A DNA stretch of 60,749 nucleotides, taken from an uncultured bacterium (GTDB lineage: Bacteria; Bacillota; Clostridia; Lachnospirales; Lachnospiraceae). The notes under the pieces are model-generated. The model was not told the origin of the DNA. It ran no database searches and saw nothing but the letters and a program-made list of their open reading frames with translations. Positions 1-9,356 of this stretch are shown here, piece after piece. The stretch spans positions 1-60,749 of the forward strand of contig CAJMNR010000025.1 in assembly GCA_905214875.1 (NCBI GenBank), in the 5' to 3' direction. The number at the start of each line of letters is the position of its first letter. Position 1 is the stretch's first letter. The translations under genes and the position numbers were made by a program.

Positions 1-1662
1 GGGACACAGTCGGGAAGAGCCGTTCTTGTGGAAGTAGATACAGGCAATGTAATCGCACAGTATGTAAAGCAATATACTCATGGGGTAATGGAGGAGTATT
101 TGCCAGACCATACAAAGTTAGGACCGGATTGGGCAGTTGAGGATCCAGCGGATTATTTAGAAGTAATCAAAGTTACGGTGCCTAAGGTTATGGAAATCAG
201 TGGCGTGAACAAAGAAGATGTAATTGGACTTGGAATTGATTTTACGGCATGTACGATGCTTCCTGTAGACAAGGAAGGGATGCCTCTTAGCTTCCGTGAA
301 GAGTTAAAGAGTGTGCCACATGCTTGGTTAAAACTTTGGAAACATCATGCGGCACAGAAACAGGCAAATAAGCTGAATAAAATAGCAGAAGAACGAGGGG
401 AAGACTTCTTAGGTCGTTATGGTGGAAAGATTTCTTCGGAATGGATGATTCCAAAGATCATGCAGATTGTTGAGGAGGCACCTGAGATTTATGATATGGC
501 CGATCGTTTTATGGAAGCAGCAGACTGGGTTGTTATGATGCTTACTGGAAATGAAAAACGAAATAGCTGTACGGCTGGTTATAAGGCATTATGGAATAAG
601 AAAAAAGGATATCCAGACAATGAGTTCTTTAAAGCATTAAATGAAAAGATGGAACATGTAGTAGAAGAAAAATTAGGTACCGACATTTATCCACAGGGAG
701 CGAAAGCCGGATATTTAACAGATAAGATGGCTACTCTTTGCGGACTTACAACTAATGTTGCAGTGGCAGTTGCTAACGTTGATGCCCATGTTTCCGTACC
801 TGCAGTTGGAATTACAAAGCCAAATAAGATGCTTATGATTATGGGAACTTCTACTTGCGATATCATGTGTGGAACGGAAGAAAGAATCGTACCTGGTATG
901 TGTGGAGTTGTGGAAGATGGAGTACTTCCAGGATATTATGGCTATGAAGCAGGACAGTCTTGTGTTGGGGATCATTTTGAATGGTTTGAGAAAAACTGTG
1001 TGCCGGAAGCCTATAAACGGAAAGCAGAAATCGAAGGTCTTACGGTACAACAGTATTTAACAAAAAAAGCAGAGAAGCTTGAAATTGGGGAAAGCGGTCT
1101 CTTAGCACTTGACTGGTGGAATGGGAATCGTTCTGTCCTTGTAGATGTTGACTTAACCGGTATGATGCTTGGCATGACGCTTACGACAAAGCCAGAAGAA
1201 ATCTACCGTGCATTAATTGAGGCAACGGCTTTTGGAAAACGAATGATCATCGATACCTTTGAAGAGGCAGGGGTTCCGATTGAAGAATTGTATGCATGCG
1301 GCGGTATCTCTAAGAAGAATGAGATGATGATGCAAATCTATGCGGATGTTACAAACCGTGAAATCTTTATTGGTAAATCTGATCAGACACCAGCACTAGG
1401 TGCGGCTATGTTTGGAGCTGTTGCAGCAGGTAAAGAAAATGGCGGTTATGATTCCATCTTTGACGCGGCAGAGGTTATGGGCAAAGTGGAAGACAGAACA
1501 TTTAAGCCAATTGAGGAAAATGTCATTTTATATGATAAATGGTATCAAGAATATAAGAGGTTGCACGATTATTTTGGACGTGGAGAAAATGATGTAATGA
1601 AACGTTTAAAGAAGTATAAGGAAGAGGCAAAGAACAAGGGAGAGAAGGTCGGAGCATGTTAG
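1..1662 (+). CDS. araB: L-ribulokinase, 5' end cut by the window
   Basis: FGGY-family sugar kinase that phosphorylates L-ribulose in cytoplasmic arabinose catabolism. The frame is open from base 1, and the first residues, GTQSGRAVLV, are the N-terminal phosphate-binding motif of ribulokinase. The GTG at 28 is therefore internal, and only about ten residues are missing. Ribulokinase hallmarks follow: PHAWLKLWKHH near residue 107, MGTSTCDIM near 285, GYEAGQSCVGD near 314, and a C-terminal CGGISKKNEMMMQIYAD nucleotide-site motif. The visible 553 residues fit the family length. The stop overlaps the start of araD by 7 nt, so the two are translationally coupled. The identification is secure; only the true start is unseen. 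Confidence 0.95.
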   Translation, partial: GTQSGRAVLVEVDTGNVIAQYVKQYTHGVMEEYLPDHTKLGPDWAVEDPADYLEVIKVTVPKVMEISGVNKEDVIGLGIDFTACTMLPVDKEGMPLSFREELKSVPHAWLKLWKHHAAQKQANKLNKIAEERGEDFLGRYGGKISSEWMIPKIMQIVEEAPEIYDMADRFMEAADWVVMMLTGNEKRNSCTAGYKALWNKKKGYPDNEFFKALNEKMEHVVEEKLGTDIYPQGAKAGYLTDKMATLCGLTTNVAVAVANVDAHVSVPAVGITKPNKMLMIMGTSTCDIMCGTEERIVPGMCGVVEDGVLPGYYGYEAGQSCVGDHFEWFEKNCVPEAYKRKAEIEGLTVQQYLTKKAEKLEIGESGLLALDWWNGNRSVLVDVDLTGMMLGMTLTTKPEEIYRALIEATAFGKRMIIDTFEEAGVPIEELYACGGISKKNEMMMQIYADVTNREIFIGKSDQTPALGAAMFGAVAAGKENGGYDSIFDAAEVMGKVEDRTFKPIEENVILYDKWYQEYKRLHDYFGRGENDVMKRLKKYKEEAKNKGEKVGAC

Positions 1663-2354
1663 AACGGTTAAAACAAGAAGTGTTTGAAGCCAATATGGAG
1701 CTTCCAAAACGTGGACTTGTCACGTATACATGGGGAAATGTTAGCGGAATTGACAGGGAGACAGGATACTTCGTCATCAAGCCAAGCGGCGTGGAGTATG
1801 AAAAACTTACGGTGGATGACATGGTAGTCATGGATCTTTCGGGACATAGGATCGAAGGAAAGTACCGTCCCTCTTCCGACACGGCGACTCATTTGGAATT
1901 ATATAAAAGATACCCAGAAATAGGCGGTATCGTACATACGCATTCAACAGAAGCAACAAGCTGGGCACAGGCAGGAAGGGCAATTCCTCTTTACGGAACG
2001 ACTCATGCAGATTATTTTTATGGAAGCATCCCTTGTGCCAGAAGCTTGACTCGGGAAGAAATTGAGGAAGCTTATGAGAAGAATACAGGAATGGTCATTA
2101 TTGAGACTTTTGATAAATTAGGAGTGAGCCCTATGTATACGCCAGGTGTCCTTTGCAAGAACCATGGACCATTTACATGGGGAAAGAACGCAGCAGAAGC
2201 AGTGTATCATGCAGTCGTTTTGGAAGAGGTGGCCAAGATGGCAACAAGGACAGAGGTAATCAATCCGAAAGCGCTTCCAGCACCAGATAGCATAAGGGAT
2301 AAACATTTTTACCGTAAGCATGGTGCGAATGCATACTATGGACAGGACGTGTGA
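1656..2354 (+). CDS. araD: L-ribulose-5-phosphate 4-epimerase
   Basis: Class II aldolase/AraD-fold enzyme that converts L-ribulose 5-phosphate to D-xylulose 5-phosphate, the last arabinose-specific step. At 232 residues it has the usual length. GNVSG (27-31) and KPSG (42-45) form the phosphate site. HTHS at 94-97 supplies two zinc histidines, and THADYF follows near 120 as in known AraD proteins. It overlaps araB by 7 nt and is followed closely by the galM remnant, giving an araB-araD-galM sugar operon whose upstream part lies outside the window. Confidence 0.94.
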   Translation: MLERLKQEVFEANMELPKRGLVTYTWGNVSGIDRETGYFVIKPSGVEYEKLTVDDMVVMDLSGHRIEGKYRPSSDTATHLELYKRYPEIGGIVHTHSTEATSWAQAGRAIPLYGTTHADYFYGSIPCARSLTREEIEEAYEKNTGMVIIETFDKLGVSPMYTPGVLCKNHGPFTWGKNAAEAVYHAVVLEEVAKMATRTEVINPKALPAPDSIRDKHFYRKHGANAYYGQDV

Positions 2355-2370
2355 GAGGATGAATGATTGT

Positions 2371-3323
2371 ATGAAGCAAACGATATTTGGTAAGACGAAG
2401 GAGAAAAAAACGGTTACCCTTTATACGATTCGGAATCAACAGGGAATGAGTGCCGATATTATGGATTATGGTGGAACCATTGTATCCTTACATGTGCCAG
2501 ATGCAACAGGGAAAGATGTCGATGTCGTATTAGGGTATGATACGGTCAAGGAATATGAAGAGGGCGGTTATTATTTTGGAGCGGTGATTGGAAGAAATGC
2601 CAACCGTATTGCAGGTGCTTCTTGTAGAATCGATGGTATTACTTACAGGCTGGAAGAAAATGATGCTTCTAATAATCTTCATAGCGGAAGTAATGGATTT
2701 CACCATGCTTTGTGGAACGTAGAAAAGGTTACCGAGAATTGTTGACCTATCAGGCAACGACTGATCGAGTGACAATCGCCAACATGACCAATCATTCGTA
2801 TTTTAATCTGGATGGGCATGAGGCTGGATCGATTGAGGAACAGTTCTTAACGATTTATGCATCTTCCTATATGCCAATGATTGATTCGGAATCGATTCCA
2901 ACAGGAATGATGGAGGCGGTGGAAGGAACTCCGATGGATTTTCGTAAGGAAAAGGCAATTGGGAAGGACATTGGTAAGGAATGTTCACAGCTTCAATTTG
3001 CTGGAGGATATGACCACAACTTTGTGCTAGATAAAGAAACGAACGTGTTTGGTCTGGCAGCAGAGGCATATTCCAAAAAATCAGGGATTGCCATGAAAGT
3101 CTTTACAACCTGTCCCGGTATTCAGTTTTATTCGGGAAACTTCTTAAAGGATGGAGCAGGTAAGAAGGGGGCAACGTATCACTTTCGACAGGGATTTTGT
3201 TTGGAAACGCAGTATTTTCCCAATGCAGTGAATGAACAAGCCTTTGAGACACCATTTTTGAAGCCAGGAGAACAGTATGAGGAGAAGACTGTTTATCAAT
3301 TTGCAGTGAAAAAAGATAGGTAA
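2371..3323 (+). pseudogene. galM: aldose 1-epimerase broken by an internal deletion
   Basis: Mutarotase-like gene in two frames. The first part (ATG 2371 to a stop at 2743-2745) carries YGGTIVSL, a GAVIGRNANRI motif and NLHSGSNGFHHALWNVEKV, all standard for the N-terminal half of GalM. The second part resumes in another frame near 2740 with LTYQATTDRVTIANMTNHSYFNL-type sequence, GYDHNFVL and the C-terminal YSGNFL region. The block between them, with the usual DGEEGYPG segment, is absent. The combined length is about 318 codons against about 345 in the family, so roughly 30 residues were lost together with a frame change. Neither half should be active. ATG 2371 is preferred because AGAGG lies 12 nt upstream. 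A sequencing or assembly artefact cannot be excluded. Confidence 0.8.
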
Positions 3324-3336
3324 ATACATAGGAAAG

Positions 3337-3380
3337 GAGTCTTAAGAAGAAAAAAGTGTTTCGTTCTTAAGGCTCTTTTT
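3337..3380 (+). terminator. intrinsic terminator after the araBD-galM operon
   Basis: Arms GAGTCTTAAGAA and TTCTTAAGGCTC pair over 12 bp with one G-U, followed by TTTTT. Confidence 0.85.
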
Positions 3381-3498
3381 CGTTGTGCGAATGATGAATC
3401 AGAAAGTTAATCGGACAGAATAAAGTTAAAAATGACAGGAGTATGGCGAGGCAAAGAAGTAGAATGAACTCAGTAAAGCGGAAAGGATTGAGAATTCT

Positions 3499-4614
3499 AT
3501 GAAAACACAACCAGTAAGTTATTTTGAATTGGCAGGAACCTATGAAGAGATTGGGAGGCAGATGGCAAGGAGACTGAAAGAAGCAAATATGCTGTCTTCT
3601 GTTTTAATCCCAAGACCAAAGTGCATTACTGATAAGGATTTAAAAGATGCCTTAAAGCTATATGAAACATATTGTCCAGGAACAGTGGAAGAACTTCAAG
3701 GATTTTCAAAAGAAGCAGGAATCGAAGTAGAGAAAATCATGTATACATGGATGACCTATCTTGTACCTCGCTGTTCTGGCCTGATTCTACTTGGAAGTAA
3801 GACAACTGATGGACATACGAAGTTAGTCCGTAACTATGAGTTTAGTTTAGAAGACGAAGACCTTGCAGTTGTAAGAACGGCACCTGTGGGAAAATATTCA
3901 CATATCGGTGGAACGATTGCTATCTTTGGACGGTGTGAAGGAATCAATGAGTGTGGACTTGCAGTTTCCATGAGTTCTTGTGGAATGCCAGTTGGAAACA
4001 TGGAAGGAATGAGAGCGCCAAAGGTATACGGACTTCATTTTTGGGCAGTCATTCGTACACTGTTAGAAAACTGCAAGAATGTAGAGGAAGCATTGGAAAT
4101 GGTAAAAGACATGCCGATTGCTTACAATATTAATCTTTATCTTGCAGATCCTTCTCATAATGGTGTCTTATATGAAACGATGGATGGAAAGGTTGCATAT
4201 GAGAGGATTAACGAAGCGAGTAAGAAGCAGTATCTTTGTGGAACGAATCATATCGTCATCCCAAAGTTTCAGGTAAATGAACCGGTAGCGATGAGAAATT
4301 CGGTCGTACGTTTTCAAGCGTTAACAAGATTTGTAGATAGTCGTGATAAGTGTAAGGAAGAGGAAGTAAAGGACTTTTTCCTTACAAAGTATCCAGAAGG
4401 AATGTCAACTTGCTACTATGAGGATTGGTTTGGGACAATCCGTACGGTTGTAATGGATACAGTGGAGAGACGGTTTAGCATCTGTTGGTTTGGACAGAAG
4501 GAAAATGGATGGACAGACCTTTTGGTGGATCAGAACTATGCGGCATGTGAAAAGGAAAAATTGGTTTGTAAAGAGAGGGCAGAGGGCAAGTTGTTTGAGT
4601 TTATTACTTGTTAG
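3499..4614 (+). CDS. C45-family autoproteolytic acyltransferase/hydrolase
   Basis: Resembles the acyl-CoA:6-aminopenicillanate acyltransferase (C45) group of N-terminal-nucleophile hydrolases. These cut themselves to expose a cysteine and then hydrolyse or transfer acyl groups on amides. The likely nucleophile is Cys92 in VPRCSGLILL, followed by an RNYEFS motif at 111-116 as in the family. ECGLAVSMSSCG and NEASKKQYLCGTNH supply further family-like stretches. No signal peptide is seen, so it is probably cytoplasmic. It is monocistronic, with terminators on both sides. The substrate cannot be predicted; bile-salt, penicillin or N-acyl amino acid hydrolysis are all possible in this superfamily. 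Confidence 0.75.
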   Translation: MKTQPVSYFELAGTYEEIGRQMARRLKEANMLSSVLIPRPKCITDKDLKDALKLYETYCPGTVEELQGFSKEAGIEVEKIMYTWMTYLVPRCSGLILLGSKTTDGHTKLVRNYEFSLEDEDLAVVRTAPVGKYSHIGGTIAIFGRCEGINECGLAVSMSSCGMPVGNMEGMRAPKVYGLHFWAVIRTLLENCKNVEEALEMVKDMPIAYNINLYLADPSHNGVLYETMDGKVAYERINEASKKQYLCGTNHIVIPKFQVNEPVAMRNSVVRFQALTRFVDSRDKCKEEEVKDFFLTKYPEGMSTCYYEDWFGTIRTVVMDTVERRFSICWFGQKENGWTDLLVDQNYAACEKEKLVCKERAEGKLFEFITC

Positions 4615-4655
4615 AAAAACGTTTTCTTCCAATAAAAGAAGAGATAAGTAAAAAG

Positions 4656-4694
4656 ATAGAGAGAGAGTCTGTTTGATTCTTTCTCTATTTTTTT
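4656..4694 (+). terminator. intrinsic terminator
   Basis: Arms ATAGAGAGAGAGTC and GATTCTTTCTCTAT pair with G-U wobbles and run into a T-tract. It closes the C45 gene. Confidence 0.7.
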
Positions 4695-4743
4695 GCTATT
4701 ATAAGATATTAATATTTTTTGCAACTTATTTTGTCACATAGAG

Positions 4744-4759
4744 TAACACAATCGTGTTA
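4744..4759. promoter_or_regulatory. inverted repeat upstream of the sigma-factor gene
   Basis: TAACAC-AATC-GTGTTA, a 6-bp perfect inverted repeat 54 nt before the sigma gene start. It could be an operator or promoter element; the protein that binds it is unknown. Confidence 0.35.
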
Positions 4760-4812
4760 TTAGTAAAGAGGTATGAAACCGAAAGATACTTCGAGAAGAA
4801 AGGAGAAAGTGT

Positions 4813-5298
4813 ATGGCAGAACCAAAATTACGTACGGATCAAGGTTTTGCTAAGACCTACGAAGCTTATGTAGATATGGTTTGGCATATCGCAATTGCTT
4901 ATTTGAAAAATCAGCATGATGCAGAAGATGCTGTACAGGAAACCTTTGTAAGGTATTTAAAGAGTAAGAAGGAATTTCGTAGCGAAGAGCATAAAAAGGC
5001 TTGGTTGATTGTAACGGTTACGAACCTATGTAAAGATCAATTAAAGCACTGGTGGAAAAAGAGGACAACTTATGAGGAGTATCAGGCAGGTGTAGAAAAA
5101 TTACATATCGATACGACGCTTATGGCAGTCATGGAGTTGCCAGATAAATACAAGACAGTAATCTATCTATATTATTATCAAGGCTATGACAGCGCAGAGA
5201 TTGCCGGCATATTACATAAACCGAAATCGACGATAAGAAGTAATCTAAGCAAAGCGAAACAATTATTAAAAGAGATGATAGGCGGTGAGCTGGAATGA
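4813..5298 (+). CDS. sigma-70 family (ECF-like) RNA polymerase sigma factor
   Basis: Small alternative sigma factor of 161 residues. Region 2 is seen at about 14-55 (YVDMVWHIAIAYLKNQHDAEDAVQETF), with the conserved D-AED-A-Q-ETF core. Region 4 is at about 110-155, with LPDKYKTVIYLYYY and the helix-turn-helix YDSAEIAGILHKPKSTIRS. Regions 1 and 3 are absent, as expected for an ECF factor. The stop codon overlaps the ATG of the anti-sigma gene (ATGA), the usual regulator pair. The signal it answers to is not evident. Because the partner gene is frameshifted, the factor could be deregulated in this strain. Confidence 0.9.
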   Translation: MAEPKLRTDQGFAKTYEAYVDMVWHIAIAYLKNQHDAEDAVQETFVRYLKSKKEFRSEEHKKAWLIVTVTNLCKDQLKHWWKKRTTYEEYQAGVEKLHIDTTLMAVMELPDKYKTVIYLYYYQGYDSAEIAGILHKPKSTIRSNLSKAKQLLKEMIGGELE

Positions 5299-6792
5299 TG
5301 CAAAAACAAATCAAAGATTCTTTTGAAAAAGCGAAGTTAAGTGAAGAGGATAAAAAAAGAATCTACAACCAGATACTCTTTGAAGCAAAGGATTCCACCG
5401 AGGAGAACTTGGAAAGGAAGAAAATCATGAATCGGAAGATTATTATGGAAAATAAAAATTATGGAAAGAAGAGAATGATAAAGAAAGTAGCAATTGGAGT
5501 AACGTGTCTTGCGGCGGTAACCATAGTTCCAGTAGGAACTTATGCAGCGTATAAATGGCTTACACCATCACAGGTGGCATCAGAACTCTCGGATACAAAG
5601 CTAGCAGAGGCATTTGGAAAGACGGAACAAGAAATCGTTATAAAAGAATCGGAAGAATACAGAGTTGCATTTCTTGGAGCGGTTTCCGGAAAGCAGATTG
5701 GAAGCAGTATCGAGGCAGATGGAGAGATTAAGGATGACCGTTCGTATCTGGTGGTAGCCATTGAACGAAAAGATGGCAAGGAAATGAAAGTTGAGGATGA
5801 CTTCTTTATCAGTCCATTTGTTAAGCAGTTTAAACCTTGGCAATTAAATATTTATACTGAGAATGGCGCGAGTACAACGGTTGTAAAAGACGGTATTTTA
5901 TATCGAATGATTGAATGTGATAATTTTGAGATTTATGCAGGTGAGCAAGTGTACTTAGCCGTACAGGGAGGAAAAAGCTATGACGAGGATGCTTATTCTT
6001 ATGATGAGAAGAGTGGTGCAATTACAAGAAATGAACCCTATAAAGGCACTAATGTATTGTTCGACGTTACGTTAGATTCGTCCAAAGCAGATCCAGAGGC
6101 AGTAAATAAACGTCGTGCAGAGATAGAGAAAGAGAATAGAGATCCTCAGGTGGAAGTTGAAGATCGGGTAATTAGTACGGAAGGTGAAGATGGGATCGAA
6201 ATGAATAGCGTCAAGGATGAGAAAAACAATCTAGTATTAAGTCTTTGGAGAGACAATCAATTTTTCATCAATAGGCGTAGATGATGAATCGTTAATGACA
6301 TACTATGGATTATATGCACAAGTAGAAGGAAAAGACATAAAAAGCATTACCTACTCTATGGATAACGGAGTATTTTATAAGAAGACAGAAGCTGACGGTG
6401 AGAAAGAAAATAGCTTTGATAAGAATAAGTATGTAGGTGCTATCTCGAAGGAACGAATTACCGGGTTAAGAGACGAAGAGGGAAATGATAAGACGTTAGG
6501 AGATCCAGAGAAAAGCTTATGGCTTCTCTCGAAACAAGGAAATAGCTACACTGTTTCCTATGATAAGCAAAATAGTGTAGATAATGTATATGCGATAGGT
6601 GTTACAGCAGATGCAAGAAACTGGGAAGATGGTTCGACACAACTATATCAATTAGCAGCAGATGCCCTTGAAAATGAAGTGATCCATGTAGTAATTACAT
6701 ATAAAGATGGGCACGAAGTAACGAAAGAAATTAGATTTAAAAGAAATGATAGCGAACAAAAATCACAGATGATTACGCCTTATTGGAAATAA
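5295..6792 (+). pseudogene. anti-sigma factor-like membrane protein, frameshifted
   Basis: Partner of the ECF-like sigma factor, read in two frames: 5295-6284, then on to 6792. The N-terminus is a short cytoplasmic helix region (QIKDSFEKAKLSEEDKKRIYNQIL), followed by one membrane segment at about 65-86 and a large extracytoplasmic domain, the DUF4179-like layout of clostridial anti-sigma proteins. In the first frame the reading ends in FFINRRR-stop. Removing one T from the five-T run at 6261-6265 restores DNQFSSIGVDDESLMTYYGLY and a continuous protein of about 498 residues. One base insertion is therefore the simplest explanation, whether a real mutation, slippage or a sequencing error. The tail carries acidic and lysine-rich stretches. 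Confidence 0.75.
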
Positions 6793-6847
6793 AATTTACA
6801 AATCATTCCATTTATAGTACCATTAAGAGAAAAAAAGGTGGTATGTT

Positions 6848-8332
6848 ATGAGTCTTAATGGTGTTATGATGCAGTATTTCGAATGGGATATAAATGCAGA
6901 TGGAAGTCTGTGGAGAGAAGTAAAAGAAAAGGCAGAAGAACTTAAGGAAGCAGGAGTAACTGCACTCTGGCTTCCGCCTGCCTATAAAGGGTATGACGGT
7001 CCCAATGACAGCGGATATGGTGTCTATGATCTTTATGACTTAGGAGAATTTGAACAGAAATCACAAAATGGAGAAGTACGGACCAAGTATGGGACGAAAG
7101 AGGAATACATAGAAGCAATAGAGGCCTGCCATAAAGCAGGGATTAAAGTATATGCCGATGTGGTATTTAACCATATGACAGGGGCAGAAAAGACAGAACG
7201 TGTAAATGCCATCGTATGGAGAAGAAATTCCGCTTCGGAAAACTGGTATCGTACCGATGAGCGGGTTACTATAGATGCATGGACGGATTTCTTATTTGAA
7301 AAAAGAGGAGGAAAATACTCTACCTTTAAATGGAACAAGGACTGCTTTGACGGAGTGGATACCAACGGAATGTTTCCTAAGGAGGAAAATAAGATTTATC
7401 TGTTTGAAGGAAAAGAGTGGGACAATGATACAAACTTTGATTTCTTAAACTGTTCTGATATTGATGCACAGAATCCGAAGGTAGTGGAGGAACTAAAAGC
7501 TTGGGCCAAATGGTATTTGGAAACGACCAACGTAGATGGTTTTCGTTTAGATGCATTAAAACATATTGAGCCAGCCTTTTATAATACATGGCTTGATTAT
7601 GTGGGGGGACTGAAAGAACTCTTTGTAGTTGGCGAGTATTTTGATAATGATCATAGACAGTTAGAAGCATATCTAACTCATATTACGACTGCGAATGTTT
7701 CTATGCATTTATTTGATTTTTCCTTACATGAAAAGTTTTATAATGCTTCATGGCAAATGGACTTTTATCTTCCAAATCTGTTGAAAGATACATTAGTAAG
7801 CACGCATCCTATGAATGCGGTTACTTTTGTCGATAACCATGATACCCAGATTCGAAAGGTGCAAGAAGCAGGGATAAATGCAAGAGAGATTAATGACTGG
7901 TTTAAGCCACATGCCTATGCTTTTATCTTGTTAAGAGAAGAGGGATATCCTTGTGTATTCTATAAAGATTACACGGGAAGCAATACCAAGAAAGGTAGCC
8001 TTGCTGAAAAGATTCAAAGGATGATTACTGTACGCAGGAAAGTTACCTATGGAAGGCAGACCGACTATGTAAATGAGAAAAACGAGCTTGGATGGAGTCG
8101 AGAGAGCGAATATGGAAGGTCTGGTGTTGCTGTCCTTTTATCAAAAGGAGACAGTGAACCAATCAACATGTATGTTGGAATGAGAGAGCAAGGAAAATGC
8201 TATGTGGATGTGCTTGGACATCAAACAGAAAAGGTAGTAATTGGAGAAGAGGGACAAGGTAAATTTACCGTTTCGCAAGGAGGAGTAAGTGTCTGGATAG
8301 AAGAGGAGGAGAGTCACCGACTTTTTGGATAA
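6848..8332 (+). CDS. cytoplasmic alpha-amylase, GH13
   Basis: Retaining alpha-1,4-glucan hydrolase of 494 residues, with no signal peptide. It starts directly with the barrel (LNGVMMQYFEWD), as in the intracellular GH13_5-type enzymes of Firmicutes and E. coli AmyS. The four GH13 motifs are in order: DVVFNH near 104, GFRLDALKH near 231 with the nucleophile Asp, VGEYF near 260 with the acid/base Glu, and FVDNHD near 327 with the third Asp. It probably acts on imported or stored malto-oligosaccharides or glycogen. A GGTGG-type ribosome site precedes the ATG. It is not obviously linked to neighbours. Confidence 0.93.
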   Translation: MSLNGVMMQYFEWDINADGSLWREVKEKAEELKEAGVTALWLPPAYKGYDGPNDSGYGVYDLYDLGEFEQKSQNGEVRTKYGTKEEYIEAIEACHKAGIKVYADVVFNHMTGAEKTERVNAIVWRRNSASENWYRTDERVTIDAWTDFLFEKRGGKYSTFKWNKDCFDGVDTNGMFPKEENKIYLFEGKEWDNDTNFDFLNCSDIDAQNPKVVEELKAWAKWYLETTNVDGFRLDALKHIEPAFYNTWLDYVGGLKELFVVGEYFDNDHRQLEAYLTHITTANVSMHLFDFSLHEKFYNASWQMDFYLPNLLKDTLVSTHPMNAVTFVDNHDTQIRKVQEAGINAREINDWFKPHAYAFILLREEGYPCVFYKDYTGSNTKKGSLAEKIQRMITVRRKVTYGRQTDYVNEKNELGWSRESEYGRSGVAVLLSKGDSEPINMYVGMREQGKCYVDVLGHQTEKVVIGEEGQGKFTVSQGGVSVWIEEEESHRLFG

Positions 8333-8376
8333 GCTGTCGTTTTCTCTCAATTAAGAGAGTACGAATCTTGGACAGC
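8332..8376 (+). other. hairpin after the amylase gene, no clear T-tract
   Basis: AGCTGTC pairs with GACAGCT, and CTCTC/GAGAG forms an inner stem. Without a T-run it may only stabilise the transcript end. Confidence 0.35.
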
Positions 8377-8444
8377 TAGGAAGAAAACCATGATATACTT
8401 GTTATAGCTATGTAGTACGTTAATCATTTATGAGGAGGCGTATC

Positions 8445-9167
8445 GTGCACAAGTTATATGAGAAGTATAAGTCAATTGGCTGGGGAATCTTCCTTATCGT
8501 TCTGACGATTGGAAGTGTGCTTTTTTGCCTGATTAAGAAATCTACAATCAAAGTGTACTCGGTAGATTATATCAAGGTAAGCGAGGTAAAAGTTCGTTCA
8601 CTTATGGAGTTATCGAAGAACTATTATGGGGATGCAAGCGAATTTACGGTACGTAGCCAGGAGAATATAGAATGGATGGCAGCAGCGCTAGATGAAGAGC
8701 ACCTGGATAAAAGGGAAGATGCCATTGGAGAAGCAACTTCGTTTTCGGTTAATTTCTTGTTTAAAAATGGAACCAATGAAGAGTTCACGTTAACGTATGC
8801 AGGAGTACCGGCTGACAGCTATATGGGAAAGGTCTTTTGTTCGGAGGAAGTGGTAAAGCAGATTCGGGCGGTATTTACGATGAATCGTGATAAAGTTGCC
8901 AGAGTGGAATTGTTTCATTGGAAAAATGAGACCGATGCATCTGCTATTACGGAGGAGATTAAGCAAAAGAAAATGATCGATGAGATTATTGAAGTGGCAA
9001 AAGAAGATACGCTAAAGCGTCCGGCCATGTCCTTGGAAAGCACAAAATGTGGAATCTGTTTTCGTGATAAAGCGAGCAGAGTACTGCTGATTGTGAATCT
9101 TTCTAAAGATATGGAAGGGTATGACCGTTTGGTAAAAAAGATTCCGAATATCGGAAAGTATGTATAG
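8445..9167 (+). CDS. unrecognised single-pass membrane protein
   Basis: No family is recognised. GTG 8445 is chosen over the upstream in-frame ATG 8430 because GAGGAGG (8432-8438) sits 6 nt before it and would fall inside the longer version. The protein has 240 residues: a short basic N-terminus, one membrane segment (WGIFLIVLTIGSVLFCLI, about 13-31), then a soluble, probably extracytoplasmic domain of alternating charged and hydrophobic segments. There is no lipobox. It stands alone between a hairpin and a good terminator. It could be a small stress or envelope protein, but no function is claimed. Confidence 0.65.
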   Translation: MHKLYEKYKSIGWGIFLIVLTIGSVLFCLIKKSTIKVYSVDYIKVSEVKVRSLMELSKNYYGDASEFTVRSQENIEWMAAALDEEHLDKREDAIGEATSFSVNFLFKNGTNEEFTLTYAGVPADSYMGKVFCSEEVVKQIRAVFTMNRDKVARVELFHWKNETDASAITEEIKQKKMIDEIIEVAKEDTLKRPAMSLESTKCGICFRDKASRVLLIVNLSKDMEGYDRLVKKIPNIGKYV

Positions 9168-9202
9168 AAAGGTGAAAGTTTTACTTTGTCTGCAGTCTGA
9201 AG

Positions 9203-9232
9203 AAAGCATGGGAAACCTATGCTTTCTTTTTT
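9203..9232 (+). terminator. intrinsic terminator
   Basis: AAAGCATGGG pairs with CCTATGCTTT (one G-U) and is followed by C and a T6 run. Confidence 0.85.
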
Positions 9233-9297
9233 GGGGTTGAGAGTTCTGTAAGTAAAATTCTTAAATATGGTAGATTGTGGTAGTTCTTCCTTTTTTG

Positions 9298-9326
9298 TTT
9301 ACAAAAACAATAGTAGTCTCTATAAT
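9298..9326 (+). promoter_or_regulatory. sigma-A promoter for the symporter/flavoprotein pair
   Basis: TTTACA, 17-nt spacer, TATAAT, about 30 nt before the symporter start. Confidence 0.7.
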
Positions 9327-9356
9327 AACATATAAAACCAAGTGGAATAGTATGAA

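Noticed and set aside
28..1662. GTG at 28 as the start of araB
   Set aside because: The frame stays open to base 1 and residues GTQSGRAVLV before and across it are part of the conserved kinase N-terminus; the gene is simply cut by the window.
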